Origin: a bacterium
GTDB taxonomy: Bacteria > Bacillota > Clostridia > Oscillospirales > Ruminococcaceae
Direction of reading: 5' to 3'
NCBI GenBank assembly: GCA_004561545.1
Contig: SFVK01000004.1
Location: 1-64,000, forward strand
DNA: 64,000 nt
Shown here: positions 23,771 through 32,084 of the stretch, in pieces
How positions within the stretch are numbered: position 1 is the first letter of the stretch
How the letters are laid out: every line of letters begins with the position of its first letter
Program-made: the position numbers and the translations under genes
The notes under the pieces: model-generated
What the model was told of the DNA's origin: nothing
Databases searched by the model: none
Seen by the model: only the letters and a program-made list of their open reading frames with translations

Positions 23771-24775
23771 TTGCTTCATCGGAAATTGCGCGCCGCGGCA
23801 TCACTGGCGGCGGCGCTGGTTGTTTCGGTGGTCACGGCGGTATCGGTGAGTGCAGCGCCGCCCACCGGCCTGAGTGCCACCAGCTGCGTGGCGGATAACG
23901 CCAACATCCTGAACAGTGACACCGAAACCTACATCACAAACCTTTCCTGCGCCCTGCAGGAGACCTGCGGTGCCCAGATTGGCGTGTATACCGTCGATTA
24001 CATCGGCAACGACACCATGGAGGGCTACGCCTACGAGGTGTTCCAGGCCTGGGGGCTGGGTTCCTCCAAGGAGGACAACGGCCTTTTGCTGCTGCTGGCC
24101 ACCGGGGAGGACAATTACTGGGCCACCCCCGGCGAAGGGCTGGAAAATGCGTTCACCGGCAACACGCTGAGCGACCTGCTCTATGACAATCTGGAAAGCG
24201 CCTGGGTCAAGCAGGACTATGACGCCGGTACCCGCCAGACGGTATTGGCCATGGCCCAACGCATTGCCAACTATTACAATTTGGATCTGGACCTGGCTGC
24301 GATTGCGGAGGGGCGCGTCACGGCGGACGGAACTCCGGTGGAGGTCCAGCCCCAAAAGAAATCCTCCGGGATTGGAAGGACTCTGATGACGATACTGATT
24401 CTGACCATCGTGGTGATCGTCCTGATCGCCATTTTCACCGCGCCGCAAGGTCCCAGAGGCCCGCGCGGTCCCCGTGGCCCCCGATTTATCATCTTTGGCG
24501 GTCCCAGAGCGCCCCGCCCGCCCCGGCGGCGCAATCCGCCGCCGCCACCGCCCCCGCGCGGCGGTTACAGCGGCGGAATGGGAAACCCGGGTCCCCGGCC
24601 GGGCGGCGGTAATTTTCGCGCCGGCGGCGGCTCCACCCGGGGCGGCGGCGCCGGGCGGCCCGGCGGGTTCTCGGGCGGCGCTTCCGGTTTCCGTGGCGGC
24701 GGGTTCTCCTCCGGCGGCGGCAGCTTCCGCGCCGGCGGCGGTTCCACCCGCGGCGGCGGCGCCGGACGGCGGTAA
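23771..24775 (+). CDS. TPM-domain (YgcG-type) protein with Gly/Arg-rich tail
   Basis: A 334-residue protein with a signal peptide (about 1-29, cut near VSVSA-APP), then a TPM domain (about 38-165). One membrane helix follows (about 203-224), then a low-complexity tail rich in Gly, Pro and Arg. TPM proteins are partners of LemA and have been implicated in photosystem repair in plants and envelope functions in bacteria. The tail contains runs such as PPPPPPP and a duplicated block ending FRAGGGSTRGGGAGR. The start is TTG at 23771, six bases after GGGAGG; no alternative start retains the signal peptide. A strong bidirectional terminator follows. Confidence 0.82.
   Translation: MLHRKLRAAASLAAALVVSVVTAVSVSAAPPTGLSATSCVADNANILNSDTETYITNLSCALQETCGAQIGVYTVDYIGNDTMEGYAYEVFQAWGLGSSKEDNGLLLLLATGEDNYWATPGEGLENAFTGNTLSDLLYDNLESAWVKQDYDAGTRQTVLAMAQRIANYYNLDLDLAAIAEGRVTADGTPVEVQPQKKSSGIGRTLMTILILTIVVIVLIAIFTAPQGPRGPRGPRGPRFIIFGGPRAPRPPRRRNPPPPPPPRGGYSGGMGNPGPRPGGGNFRAGGGSTRGGGAGRPGGFSGGASGFRGGGFSSGGGSFRAGGGSTRGGGAGRR
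24617..24767 (+). repeat. Duplicated block in the TPM-protein tail
   Basis: A block of about 40 bp beginning CGCGCCGGCGGCGG recurs 111 bp downstream (24617 and 24728) with only a few substitutions. It encodes FRAGGGSTRGGGAGR twice. This looks like an in-frame tandem duplication with diverged filler between the copies. Confidence 0.6.
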
Positions 24776-24788
24776 TAGTTGAACAGAT

Positions 24789-24830
24789 AAAATCCCCTTT
24801 GGGAAGCGGCAGCTTCTCAAAGGGGATTTT
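24789..24830. terminator. Bidirectional terminator between TPM gene and ecfT
   Basis: A long stem (24789-24807 with 24812-24830) carries A runs at one foot and T runs at the other, so it works for both convergent transcription units. Confidence 0.9.
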
Positions 24831-24851
24831 CTTTGCTGTTTGCGGGGGATT

Positions 24852-25682
24852 TCACACAAAGGGGTTATAGAACCGCCCGAACCGGATGGTCACCGTCAGG
24901 CTGATGAGCAGCAGTACCATGCCCAGGCCGATGGCGACCCAGTCATTGCGGGCAAAGGGGCGGCGGGTGTACCAGGTGCGTTTTTTGTTCTTGCCGAACC
25001 CGCGCAGCTCCATGGCGTTGGAAATGGTGTCAATGCGGTTGAGGCTGGTCAGAATCAGCGGCAGCAGAATGCTCACCGAATTTTTGAGCCGGGCAAAGAA
25101 CGGCTCGCTTTTGCCCAGTTCCACGCCGCGGGCCTGCTGGGCCTGGCTGATGTTGTGGTAGTCCCGCTGAATGTCGGGGATATAGCGCAGCGCAATGGCC
25201 ACCGAGTACCCCACCTTGTAAGAGATGCCGATGCTGTTGAGGCTGGCGGCAAACTCGCTGGGATTGGTGGCCGAGATAAAGAAGATGGCCACCGGCAGCG
25301 CCACAAAATATTTGAGGGAGATGTTCAGCATATAAAAGAGCTGCTCCGCCGTGACATCGTAGCGCCAGAACAGGTGGCACAGCACATGGCGTGTTCCGTA
25401 CAGCGCGGTGCCCTGGTTGGGGTCAAACAGAAAGATAAAGAGGTTGTTCAGCAGCAGAAACACCAGCATGAACACCATCATGAAGCGGACTTCCCGGAAT
25501 TGGATATGGCTCATCTTGAAAGCGGCAAAGCTCACCGCCATCAGCCCCAGAAGCACCCAGGTGTTATAGGTAATCATGCTGGCAAAGGTGAAGAGCAGGA
25601 AAAACGCCAGCTTGGTGGTGCCGGTCAGCTCATGGATCACGCTTTTGCGGGGCAGGTAGTTGAGAACAGTCTTAGCAGCCAT
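24852..25682 (-). CDS. ecfT: ECF transporter transmembrane subunit EcfT
   Basis: A 276-residue integral membrane subunit of an energy-coupling-factor vitamin/metal transporter. About five hydrophobic helices are visible, with the family coupling motif around QAQQARGVELG (about 178-188) and a second ARG-like element MELRGFG (about 228-234); these contact the two ATPases. The ATG overlaps the end of the ATPase gene by 11 bases (25672-25682), implying coupled translation. Together with the fused ATPase and the UPF0397 protein upstream it completes a dedicated transporter. Confidence 0.9.
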   Translation of the reverse strand: MAAKTVLNYLPRKSVIHELTGTTKLAFFLLFTFASMITYNTWVLLGLMAVSFAAFKMSHIQFREVRFMMVFMLVFLLLNNLFIFLFDPNQGTALYGTRHVLCHLFWRYDVTAEQLFYMLNISLKYFVALPVAIFFISATNPSEFAASLNSIGISYKVGYSVAIALRYIPDIQRDYHNISQAQQARGVELGKSEPFFARLKNSVSILLPLILTSLNRIDTISNAMELRGFGKNKKRTWYTRRPFARNDWVAIGLGMVLLLISLTVTIRFGRFYNPFV

Positions 25683-27396
25683 GAGTGCGCACCTCCCGGT
25701 CCTCGTCAATAAAGCGCTGGACAAAATCCTCCGCCGGGGCAATGCCGCAGCGGTTGGCCAGCGTGTACAGGCTGGTTTCCTTGAGGGCGGCGCGCTCGAT
25801 CAGCGCAGGGTCGCAGAGCACTGCGGCGGCGCTGCGGTCGGCAATGAGCTGCCCGTCGCAGAACACCAGCGCCCGGGGGGTGTACTCCAGCATCAGATGC
25901 ATATCATGGGTAATCATGACCACCGTGACGCCCTCTGCGTTGAGGCCCCGCAAAAACTCCATAATCTCGGTATAATGTTTAAAATCCTGGCCTGCGGTGG
26001 GCTCGTCCAGAAGAATCAGTTCCGGCCCCTGCACCAGCACGCTGGCAATGGTCACCCGCTTTTTCTGGCCAAAGCTCAACGCCGAGATGGGCCAGTTGCG
26101 GAAGGGATGCAGCCCGCAGATTTTGAGGGTATCCTCCACCCGGGCGCGGATTTCCGCCTCCGAAAGGCCGCTGCCCCGAAGCCCCAGCGCCACCTCGTCA
26201 AAGATCATGGTCTTGGAGATCATCTGGTTGGGGTTCTGCATCACATAGCCGATGTGCTGGGCACGGCGGCGGATGTTCTCGCCGGAAAGGTCCTTCCCTT
26301 CCAGCAGAATCCGGCCGGAATCAGGGGTTTCAAAGCCGCAGATCAGCTTGGAAAGGGTGGATTTGCCCGCGCCGTTGCGCCCCACAATGCTGACCATCTC
26401 GCCCCGGCCGATGGAAAAGCTGATGTCCCGCAACGTGTTCTGCCCTTTGGTGTATCCGAAATTCAATCCCCGGACCTCCAGCAGGGGCGCGGTGGCCGGG
26501 TCGTGCCGGCAAGGCTTGCTGGCGCGGAACCAGGTGCGCAGCCTGCGGGTATCGGCCTCGTCCAGCACCACGGTGTCCACATGGGCGGGGTGCTTTTCCG
26601 GCGTGATCGCAATGCCCGCGTAGCGCATGGCCGTCAGGTAGAGAGGTTCCCGGATGCCGTTTTCCGCCAGCAGGCTGCCGGACAGCAGCTCGTCGGGGCG
26701 CAGATCGGCCAGGATGCGGCCGTCGTTCATCAGCACAATGCGGTCCACGTTGCGCCACAGAACATCCTCCAGGCGGTGCTCAATGATGAGCACCGTGGTG
26801 TCGGTTTTCTGCTGGATTTCATCAATCAGCTCAATGGCCTGCTTGCCGGTGGCAGGGTCCAGGTTGGCCAGCGGCTCGTCAAAGAGCAGGATGTTCACCT
26901 GGTCCACCATGACGCCTGCCAGACTGACCCGCTGCTTCTGCCCGCCGGAAAGCTCATGGGGCGCATAGTCCAGATGGGTTTCCACGCCCACCAGCTCTGC
27001 CGCGCGGCGGGTGGTTTGGTGCATTTCTTTCTGGGGAACGCAGTCGTTTTCCAGCGCAAACGCAATGTCCTCCCCCACCGTCAGGCCGATGAATTGGCCG
27101 TCGGGGTCCTGAAGTACGGTGCCCACATGGCGGGAAAGCTCAAAAATGCTGCTGTCCGGCGCGTCCACGCCGTCCACCGTCAGCGTGCCGGTACACTCGC
27201 CGGCATTGGCAAAGGGGTTCAGACCATTGACGCAGCCTGCCAGCGTGCTCTTGCCGCTGCCCGAAGGGCCCGCGATGAGCACCCGCTCGCCCGGATAGAT
27301 GTCCAGATTGATGTCGTGCAGCGTGGGCTGTTTCTGGGCACGGTACTGGAAGGAGAAATTGCGGAAGGAAATGATGGGGGTTTTCACGTCAGCCAT
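25672..27396 (-). CDS. ECF transporter duplicated ATPase subunit (YkoD-like)
   Basis: A 574-residue protein with two fused ABC ATPase domains. The first has Walker A GPSGSGKST (43-51), signature LSGGQKQR and Walker B LLFDEP. The second has Walker A GRNGAGKST (about 339-347), an altered signature LSFGQKKR and Walker B ILLDEPT. Fused A1-A2 ATPases are typical of dedicated ECF systems such as YkoD. The ATG at 27396 was chosen; a GTG four codons earlier lies inside the ribosome site GAGGTGG. The S component is encoded 66 bases upstream and ecfT overlaps downstream. Confidence 0.92.
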   Translation of the reverse strand: MADVKTPIISFRNFSFQYRAQKQPTLHDINLDIYPGERVLIAGPSGSGKSTLAGCVNGLNPFANAGECTGTLTVDGVDAPDSSIFELSRHVGTVLQDPDGQFIGLTVGEDIAFALENDCVPQKEMHQTTRRAAELVGVETHLDYAPHELSGGQKQRVSLAGVMVDQVNILLFDEPLANLDPATGKQAIELIDEIQQKTDTTVLIIEHRLEDVLWRNVDRIVLMNDGRILADLRPDELLSGSLLAENGIREPLYLTAMRYAGIAITPEKHPAHVDTVVLDEADTRRLRTWFRASKPCRHDPATAPLLEVRGLNFGYTKGQNTLRDISFSIGRGEMVSIVGRNGAGKSTLSKLICGFETPDSGRILLEGKDLSGENIRRRAQHIGYVMQNPNQMISKTMIFDEVALGLRGSGLSEAEIRARVEDTLKICGLHPFRNWPISALSFGQKKRVTIASVLVQGPELILLDEPTAGQDFKHYTEIMEFLRGLNAEGVTVVMITHDMHLMLEYTPRALVFCDGQLIADRSAAAVLCDPALIERAALKETSLYTLANRCGIAPAEDFVQRFIDEDREVRTHGC

Positions 27397-27462
27397 AGGC
27401 CACCTCACAAAGCAAAAGCCTTCCCCGCCGTTTACACAGGGGGGAAGGCAGAGGGTTTCGGG

Positions 27463-28014
27463 TTATTCCTTATCCAGAGAGCCTTTCTTGGCGATGGTCT
27501 TGGTATAGGCCAGAACCAGCAGGCCGCCCACCACCACACCGGTGATGATATTGGAAACCGCCGCAAAGGCGCCCTGGGCAAAAACCTTATTGGCCGGCTC
27601 GGCATAGATCAGGATATCCAGTACCGGCGCAATGACAATCCACGCAACGGCATGGGCAACGACATTGCCGATGGTGAAGGTGATGAACTTGCCTTTTCCG
27701 AAATCGCCCTCGGCAATGTTGAGCTTTTTGGCAAAGAGCCCCATCACGACGCCCACAAAGGCGGAGGCGATGACCCAGCTCCACCACGGGCTGCCGCCCC
27801 AGGACAGGTCAATCAGGGTATGGCCGATAAAGCCGATCAGGCCGCCGGCCACCGGGCCGTACATACCGGCCAGCAGCGCCAGCACAGCGTACTGCAGGCT
27901 GATGTTGGTATTGGGCACCGGGCTGGGGATGGCCACAAAGCGGCCCAGCACAAAGAACAGCGCCGCGCCGATGCCAACGGCAACCACGGTCTTGATATTG
28001 TTGTTGCTTTTCAT
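27463..28014 (-). CDS. ECF transporter substrate-specific component (UPF0397 family)
   Basis: A 183-residue membrane protein with about five or six helices, of the UPF0397 family of ECF S components. Visible features are VAIPSPVPNTNISLQYAV (about 28-45) and GPVAGGLIGFIGHTLID (about 54-70), a pattern shared with other vitamin-binding S subunits. The substrate of UPF0397 proteins has not been settled. AAGGAG lies 9 bases before the ATG. It is the first gene of a three-gene transporter operon driven by a near-consensus promoter with a palindrome just downstream, so expression is probably repressed by a substrate-sensing regulator not encoded here. Confidence 0.85.
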   Translation of the reverse strand: MKSNNNIKTVVAVGIGAALFFVLGRFVAIPSPVPNTNISLQYAVLALLAGMYGPVAGGLIGFIGHTLIDLSWGGSPWWSWVIASAFVGVVMGLFAKKLNIAEGDFGKGKFITFTIGNVVAHAVAWIVIAPVLDILIYAEPANKVFAQGAFAAVSNIITGVVVGGLLVLAYTKTIAKKGSLDKE

Positions 28015-28047
28015 GATTCCGCACTCCTTTTCACAAAACGAAGAATC

Positions 28048-28108
28048 TTTATGGGAAGGTCCCATAAAAATACAGACTTAGTATAGTCCCGATCCTTGCC
28101 GCTGTCAA
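28048..28108 (-). promoter_or_regulatory. ECF operon promoter with perfect palindromic operator
   Basis: On the minus strand TTGACA (28103-28108) and TATACT (28080-28085) are exactly 17 bp apart. About 5 bp after the expected start lies a perfect 9-bp inverted repeat, TTTATGGGA-AGG-TCCCATAAA (28048-28068). This reads as a repressor operator rather than a terminator, since no U run follows. Confidence 0.8.
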
Positions 28109-28137
28109 TGGACAAACACCACGGTTTGCTCTGTTTT

Positions 28138-28806
28138 TTACAGGTGCAGCCGTTTCTGGAATTCGGCCAGAAGGGTGCGGCCCTTGAAAATCACAAGGCC
28201 CAGAAACGTCACAACGCTGATGACCATGCAGAGCCACCAGGCCAGCGGCGGGCGGGCGCTGCGGTGGAGAAACAGCGCGACATAGGGTACCACCCCCACG
28301 ATCATGTTGAGCAGCAGGTAGACCAGCGCGTTTTCGGTGAACCAGGCTTTCACAAAGGCGAAGGAAAAATTGAGAATCAGCGCCGCGCAGCACAGGACCG
28401 GCACGATATAGTCAATGGCAAAGCCGGTCCAGCCGATGTACCAGTCACAGAAAATCACCATCAGGGACGCGCCCACCAAAATTTGGAAAATGAGCCGCGG
28501 GGCATTGCGCCGCCCGCGAAAAAGCGCGTGCAGCAGTGCCAGAACCGACACCGACCCGGCCAGGACCAGCACGCTCCAATGGAAATGGGACGTCTCGGTG
28601 AGCAGGAAATCCACCGCCGCGCAGACAACGGTGCCTGCCAGCAGAAAAAACGCAATAAGCTTGGACACCAGGGACACCTTGCGCAGGGGCGGGTCCACCT
28701 GGGGATAGCGGGCGGGCTGCCCCTCCCCCACCAGAGGGCCCTGGCACAGGGGGCAGTAGTTGCCCTCGCCGCCCACCTGAATATGGCAATACGGGCAGTG
28801 TTTCAT
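28138..28806 (-). CDS. Zinc-ribbon polytopic membrane protein (DUF6320 type)
   Basis: A 222-residue protein with an N-terminal zinc ribbon made of two CxxC knuckles (Cys4, Cys7 in CPYC; Cys18, Cys21 in CPLC). About six membrane helices follow between residues 45 and 210. This arrangement matches the DUF6320 group, whose function is unknown and which is commonly found beside acyltransferase genes. The start overlaps the acyltransferase stop as ATGA (28803-28806), so the two proteins are translationally coupled and probably work together. Confidence 0.75.
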   Translation of the reverse strand: MKHCPYCHIQVGGEGNYCPLCQGPLVGEGQPARYPQVDPPLRKVSLVSKLIAFFLLAGTVVCAAVDFLLTETSHFHWSVLVLAGSVSVLALLHALFRGRRNAPRLIFQILVGASLMVIFCDWYIGWTGFAIDYIVPVLCCAALILNFSFAFVKAWFTENALVYLLLNMIVGVVPYVALFLHRSARPPLAWWLCMVISVVTFLGLVIFKGRTLLAEFQKRLHL

Positions 28807-30062
28807 CCGAGCTGCACCTCCGTGGCTTCCAGCGTGACGCGCAATCCCTCATCCGCCAGAATCCTGTAAAAATTCTTGAGCACCGCAGTGCCCCGGTAAG
28901 CCGAGGTGGTGCCCAGCACCAGGTCATCCCCGTAGGAACAGACCGTGGTGAACAGCGATGCGCTGCTGCAAAAGCCGCAGAATCCCTTAATATAAGGCCG
29001 CAGCTCCTGCTGAACCGGGATGCGGCCCATATTGGACAGGGTCACCGTGACCTTGCTCGCCTCCATCCGGTTGAAAGAGTTCACCACCGCATTTTTGATG
29101 AAAAGCGGAACCGGCTTGACGGCGGGAATGTGCTCCAGCTTTTCATATCCGTTCATGCGGGCCATGACGTTTTCCTGCCGCAGCGCGCGGCGGAGCTTGA
29201 AATCAAAGGTCTGGGCCAGAGATTCCAGCGTTTCGTCCCCGGTGAACACCCAGCTGACCCGCACGGAGTTAAAAAAGTTGCGGGCTGTCCCGGAGTCATA
29301 ATAGTTGCGCAGATTGACCGGCAGGCTGACCGAGACGGCCCGGCTGCGTTCCAGCGCCGGCATTTCCCGGTAGACGGCCAGCATCTGGGCTGCGGCAAGA
29401 AAGCTGGTGAGGGTGACGCCCATCCCGCGGGCTTTGGCCAGCACCTGGGCGGCAGAGAGATGGCCTTCAAAGAACTGCACCTGATCGTAGGGCAGCTTGA
29501 GCCCGCGCATCCGGTAGACCGGTTTGCGGTTGGTGGGGTCCTCCTGCCCGGCGGCATCCCCGGTATAGTACTGACGAAAACTGTCCTGACCGCTTTCCTC
29601 CTCACTGGCCCGCTCTCCGCCGGGCACCCCGGCCAGCGCCTGCGGGTATTTGAGTTGCAGATAGTTATAAACCAGCGACTGGAGGAACATCATGCCGCCG
29701 TTGCCGTCGCTGAGGGCATGGAACATCTCCACGTTGATGCGGTCATGGTAATAGCTGACCCGGTAAAGCAGGTCATTTTTGAGTTCCCGGCCATAGATGG
29801 CGGCACAGGGCGGCAGGGTTTCGGGCACAGCGCGGGGGTGCTTGTCGCTGGATTCCAGATAATGCCAGAACAACCCCCTGTGCAATGTGACCTGAAACTG
29901 GGGATATTCCCTTACCGTGCGGGCCAGGGCAGCGTCCAGCAAACCGGGGTCCACCGGCTCGGAGAGGGTACAGCTCACCCGGAACACCCGTGGGTCCCGG
30001 CGGGTGACCGAGGCCAGAAACACTTTGGCCACATTATCCACTTTATACCAGGTGTCAGGCAT
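28803..30062 (-). CDS. Condensation/alcohol-acetyltransferase-like acyltransferase
   Basis: A 419-residue protein of the CoA-dependent acyltransferase (condensation-domain, alcohol acetyltransferase-like) superfamily. The catalytic motif HxxxDG is present as HALSDG at 115-120, with His115 the likely general base. The later part has the two-lobed pattern of the fold (VSLPVNLRNYY, about 247-257). No signal peptide or carrier domain is seen. Substrates are unknown; an alcohol, lipid or glycolipid acceptor is plausible because the neighbours are an esterase and a membrane protein. GGGGAGGAAG precedes the ATG. Confidence 0.78.
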   Translation of the reverse strand: MPDTWYKVDNVAKVFLASVTRRDPRVFRVSCTLSEPVDPGLLDAALARTVREYPQFQVTLHRGLFWHYLESSDKHPRAVPETLPPCAAIYGRELKNDLLYRVSYYHDRINVEMFHALSDGNGGMMFLQSLVYNYLQLKYPQALAGVPGGERASEEESGQDSFRQYYTGDAAGQEDPTNRKPVYRMRGLKLPYDQVQFFEGHLSAAQVLAKARGMGVTLTSFLAAAQMLAVYREMPALERSRAVSVSLPVNLRNYYDSGTARNFFNSVRVSWVFTGDETLESLAQTFDFKLRRALRQENVMARMNGYEKLEHIPAVKPVPLFIKNAVVNSFNRMEASKVTVTLSNMGRIPVQQELRPYIKGFCGFCSSASLFTTVCSYGDDLVLGTTSAYRGTAVLKNFYRILADEGLRVTLEATEVQLG

Positions 30063-30101
30063 GGCCTTCCTCCCCTTTCTCCTGTTTGGACGAAATCCAT
30101 C

Positions 30102-31094
30102 TTACAGAATTTTCTGCACAAACCGCCCCACACTCTCCATGGCGCGGGCGGCCTGGGGAATGGGCATCTGCTGGAACACATGCCAGCATTCCTCATAGAT
30201 TTCCAGCACCGCGTAGACCTCCTGCGCGCGGAGCTCCTCATAAATACGCTGGGAATCGGATTTAAGAATCTCGTTGGTTCCCACCTGAATGAGGGTGGGC
30301 GGCAGCCCCCGCAGGTCAGCGTACAGGGGGGAGAGCCGCGGGTCCGCCCAGTCGGGTTCCTCCGCTTCGCCGCGGTAGGCCGTGCGGCAGGAATCGATAT
30401 AGTCCGGCGTGAGCATGGGGTCCAGCGCCAGGCAGGACTGGTAGCTCTCCCCCGTCATGGCCATATCGGTCCAGGGGCTCATGAGAACCAGCGCCCGGGG
30501 CTGCCGGCGGCCCTGGGCCTTGATGGCCAGCGCCAGCTCCAGCGCCAGATTGCCGCCGGCGGAATCCCCGGCCACAATGACATCCCGCGCGCCGATGCCC
30601 ATATGCATCAGATAATCCCATACCCGCACCGCGTCCTCCACGGCGGCGGGATAGGCGTGCTCGGGGGCAAGGCGGTATTCAAAGCTGAGCACATCACAGC
30701 CGGTGGCCAGTGCCAGCTTGCCCGCCAGCACCCGGGCGTATCCCAGCTGGCCGCAGGTATAGCCGCCGCCGTGGCAGTAGAGCACCACATGGCGGCGGTC
30801 ATGGCCCTGGTTCATCTGCACCCATTCCGCCGGGACAGTGCCGATGGTAAGGGGGGAGGTGTGGATCATCAGGCTGGGCGTGACCAGCCTGCCGAACACC
30901 TCCTGGGCGCTGCGCTGGCGTTCCAGGTCCTCCGGCCTGGTGGAGCCGGTGCTGGTCACGCTGTGAACTGCCTTGATGGCCTTCATCATGGGGGTCAGGG
31001 CATCGGTCTCCTCCCCCTGGACGCGGCGGGGCCGAAGGGGATGGGCGGCGCGGTATCGTTTGAGATCAAAGCGGGGATGCTTTTGGTCGGACAT
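30102..31094 (-). CDS. Alpha/beta hydrolase, hormone-sensitive-lipase-like esterase
   Basis: A 330-residue esterase. The oxyanion-hole motif HGGGYTCG begins at His108. The nucleophile elbow GDSAGGN has Ser178, followed by the Asp and His expected from the HSL family (LPPTLIQVGTNEIL and CWHVFQQMP near the C terminus). No secretion signal, so it is cytoplasmic. It precedes the acyltransferase by 39 bases, and the pairing of a hydrolase with an acyltransferase suggests remodelling of the same ester. The substrate is not known. Confidence 0.85.
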   Translation of the reverse strand: MSDQKHPRFDLKRYRAAHPLRPRRVQGEETDALTPMMKAIKAVHSVTSTGSTRPEDLERQRSAQEVFGRLVTPSLMIHTSPLTIGTVPAEWVQMNQGHDRRHVVLYCHGGGYTCGQLGYARVLAGKLALATGCDVLSFEYRLAPEHAYPAAVEDAVRVWDYLMHMGIGARDVIVAGDSAGGNLALELALAIKAQGRRQPRALVLMSPWTDMAMTGESYQSCLALDPMLTPDYIDSCRTAYRGEAEEPDWADPRLSPLYADLRGLPPTLIQVGTNEILKSDSQRIYEELRAQEVYAVLEIYEECWHVFQQMPIPQAARAMESVGRFVQKIL

Positions 31095-31130
31095 TCTGAT
31101 TCCTTTCCTGTTCCAATGTCGGGGGCTACC

Positions 31131-32015
31131 TTACAGCAGCAGCCCCAGGGTTCCTGCCACCAGAAGCGCCAGACCGGCGGCGGCTTTTTTGTGCAGTTTT
31201 TCGCCAAACACCAGCCAGGAGAAGGCGATGGTGATAAGGATGGAGAGCTTGTCAATCGGCGTGGCCAGCGAGGCGTCAATGAGCTGCAGGCTGCGGTTCT
31301 GGCACAGCCAGCTCCCGCCGGTACACAGGCCGGAGAGAATCAGGAACAGCCAGCTTCGGCCGTCGATGGCGCGGATTTTCCGGGTCACGCTGCCGCTGCG
31401 GGTCACAAAGACCATCCCCCAGGCCATCACCAGCACGACGCCGGTGCGGATGGCGGTGCCCAGGGTGGAATCCACCCCGGTAATGCCAATCTTGGTCAGG
31501 ATGGAGGTGAGCGCCGCGAACACCGCGCTGCCCACAGCATACCACAGCCAGGCGCGGGAATTCGTCGTTTTTGCTTCGCCGGGCCGCCGGGTGATCATCA
31601 GCAGTGTGCCCGCCAGAATCAGTGCCATGCAAACGCCCTTTTGCAGGGTAATTGCCTCGCCCAGAATGGGCGCGGCCAGCAGCATGGTCAGCACGGTGCT
31701 GGATTTGTCGATGGGCACCACCTTATTCACGTCACCCAGCTGAAGCGCCTTAAAATAGCACAGCCAGCTGGCGCCGGTGCAAAGTCCCGACAGGGTGAGG
31801 AACAGCCAGCTGCGGCCGGTGATGGCCCCCAGATCGGTGTGGGCACCGGTGACCGCCACCATCCCCCAGGCACAGACCAGCACCACCATGGTGCGCAGCG
31901 CGGTGGCAAGGTTGGATTCCACGTGCTGATAGCCCAGCTTGGCCAGAATGGCCACCGCCCCCGCAAACCCCGCGCCCGCAAAGGCCAGCAACACACCGAG
32001 AAATTGTTCAGACAT
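31131..32015 (-). CDS. DMT-superfamily (EamA-like) transporter
   Basis: A 294-residue membrane protein made of two related five-helix halves. The duplication is visible: RSWLFLTLSGLCTGASWLC in the first half and RSWLFLILSGLCTGGSWLC in the second. It belongs to the drug/metabolite transporter superfamily; substrates vary from amino acids to metabolites and none can be assigned. The start at 32015 (ATG) has GGAAAAGAAG upstream; a GTG three codons earlier is possible. It lies 69 bases after the IclR regulator and 36 before the esterase, all on the same strand. Confidence 0.83.
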   Translation of the reverse strand: MSEQFLGVLLAFAGAGFAGAVAILAKLGYQHVESNLATALRTMVVLVCAWGMVAVTGAHTDLGAITGRSWLFLTLSGLCTGASWLCYFKALQLGDVNKVVPIDKSSTVLTMLLAAPILGEAITLQKGVCMALILAGTLLMITRRPGEAKTTNSRAWLWYAVGSAVFAALTSILTKIGITGVDSTLGTAIRTGVVLVMAWGMVFVTRSGSVTRKIRAIDGRSWLFLILSGLCTGGSWLCQNRSLQLIDASLATPIDKLSILITIAFSWLVFGEKLHKKAAAGLALLVAGTLGLLL

Positions 32016-32084
32016 GACAGACACTTCTTTTCCTGTTTACTCTTTCTGTCATTATACCGCCGTGCCCGAGGTTTGTCTACTGCA

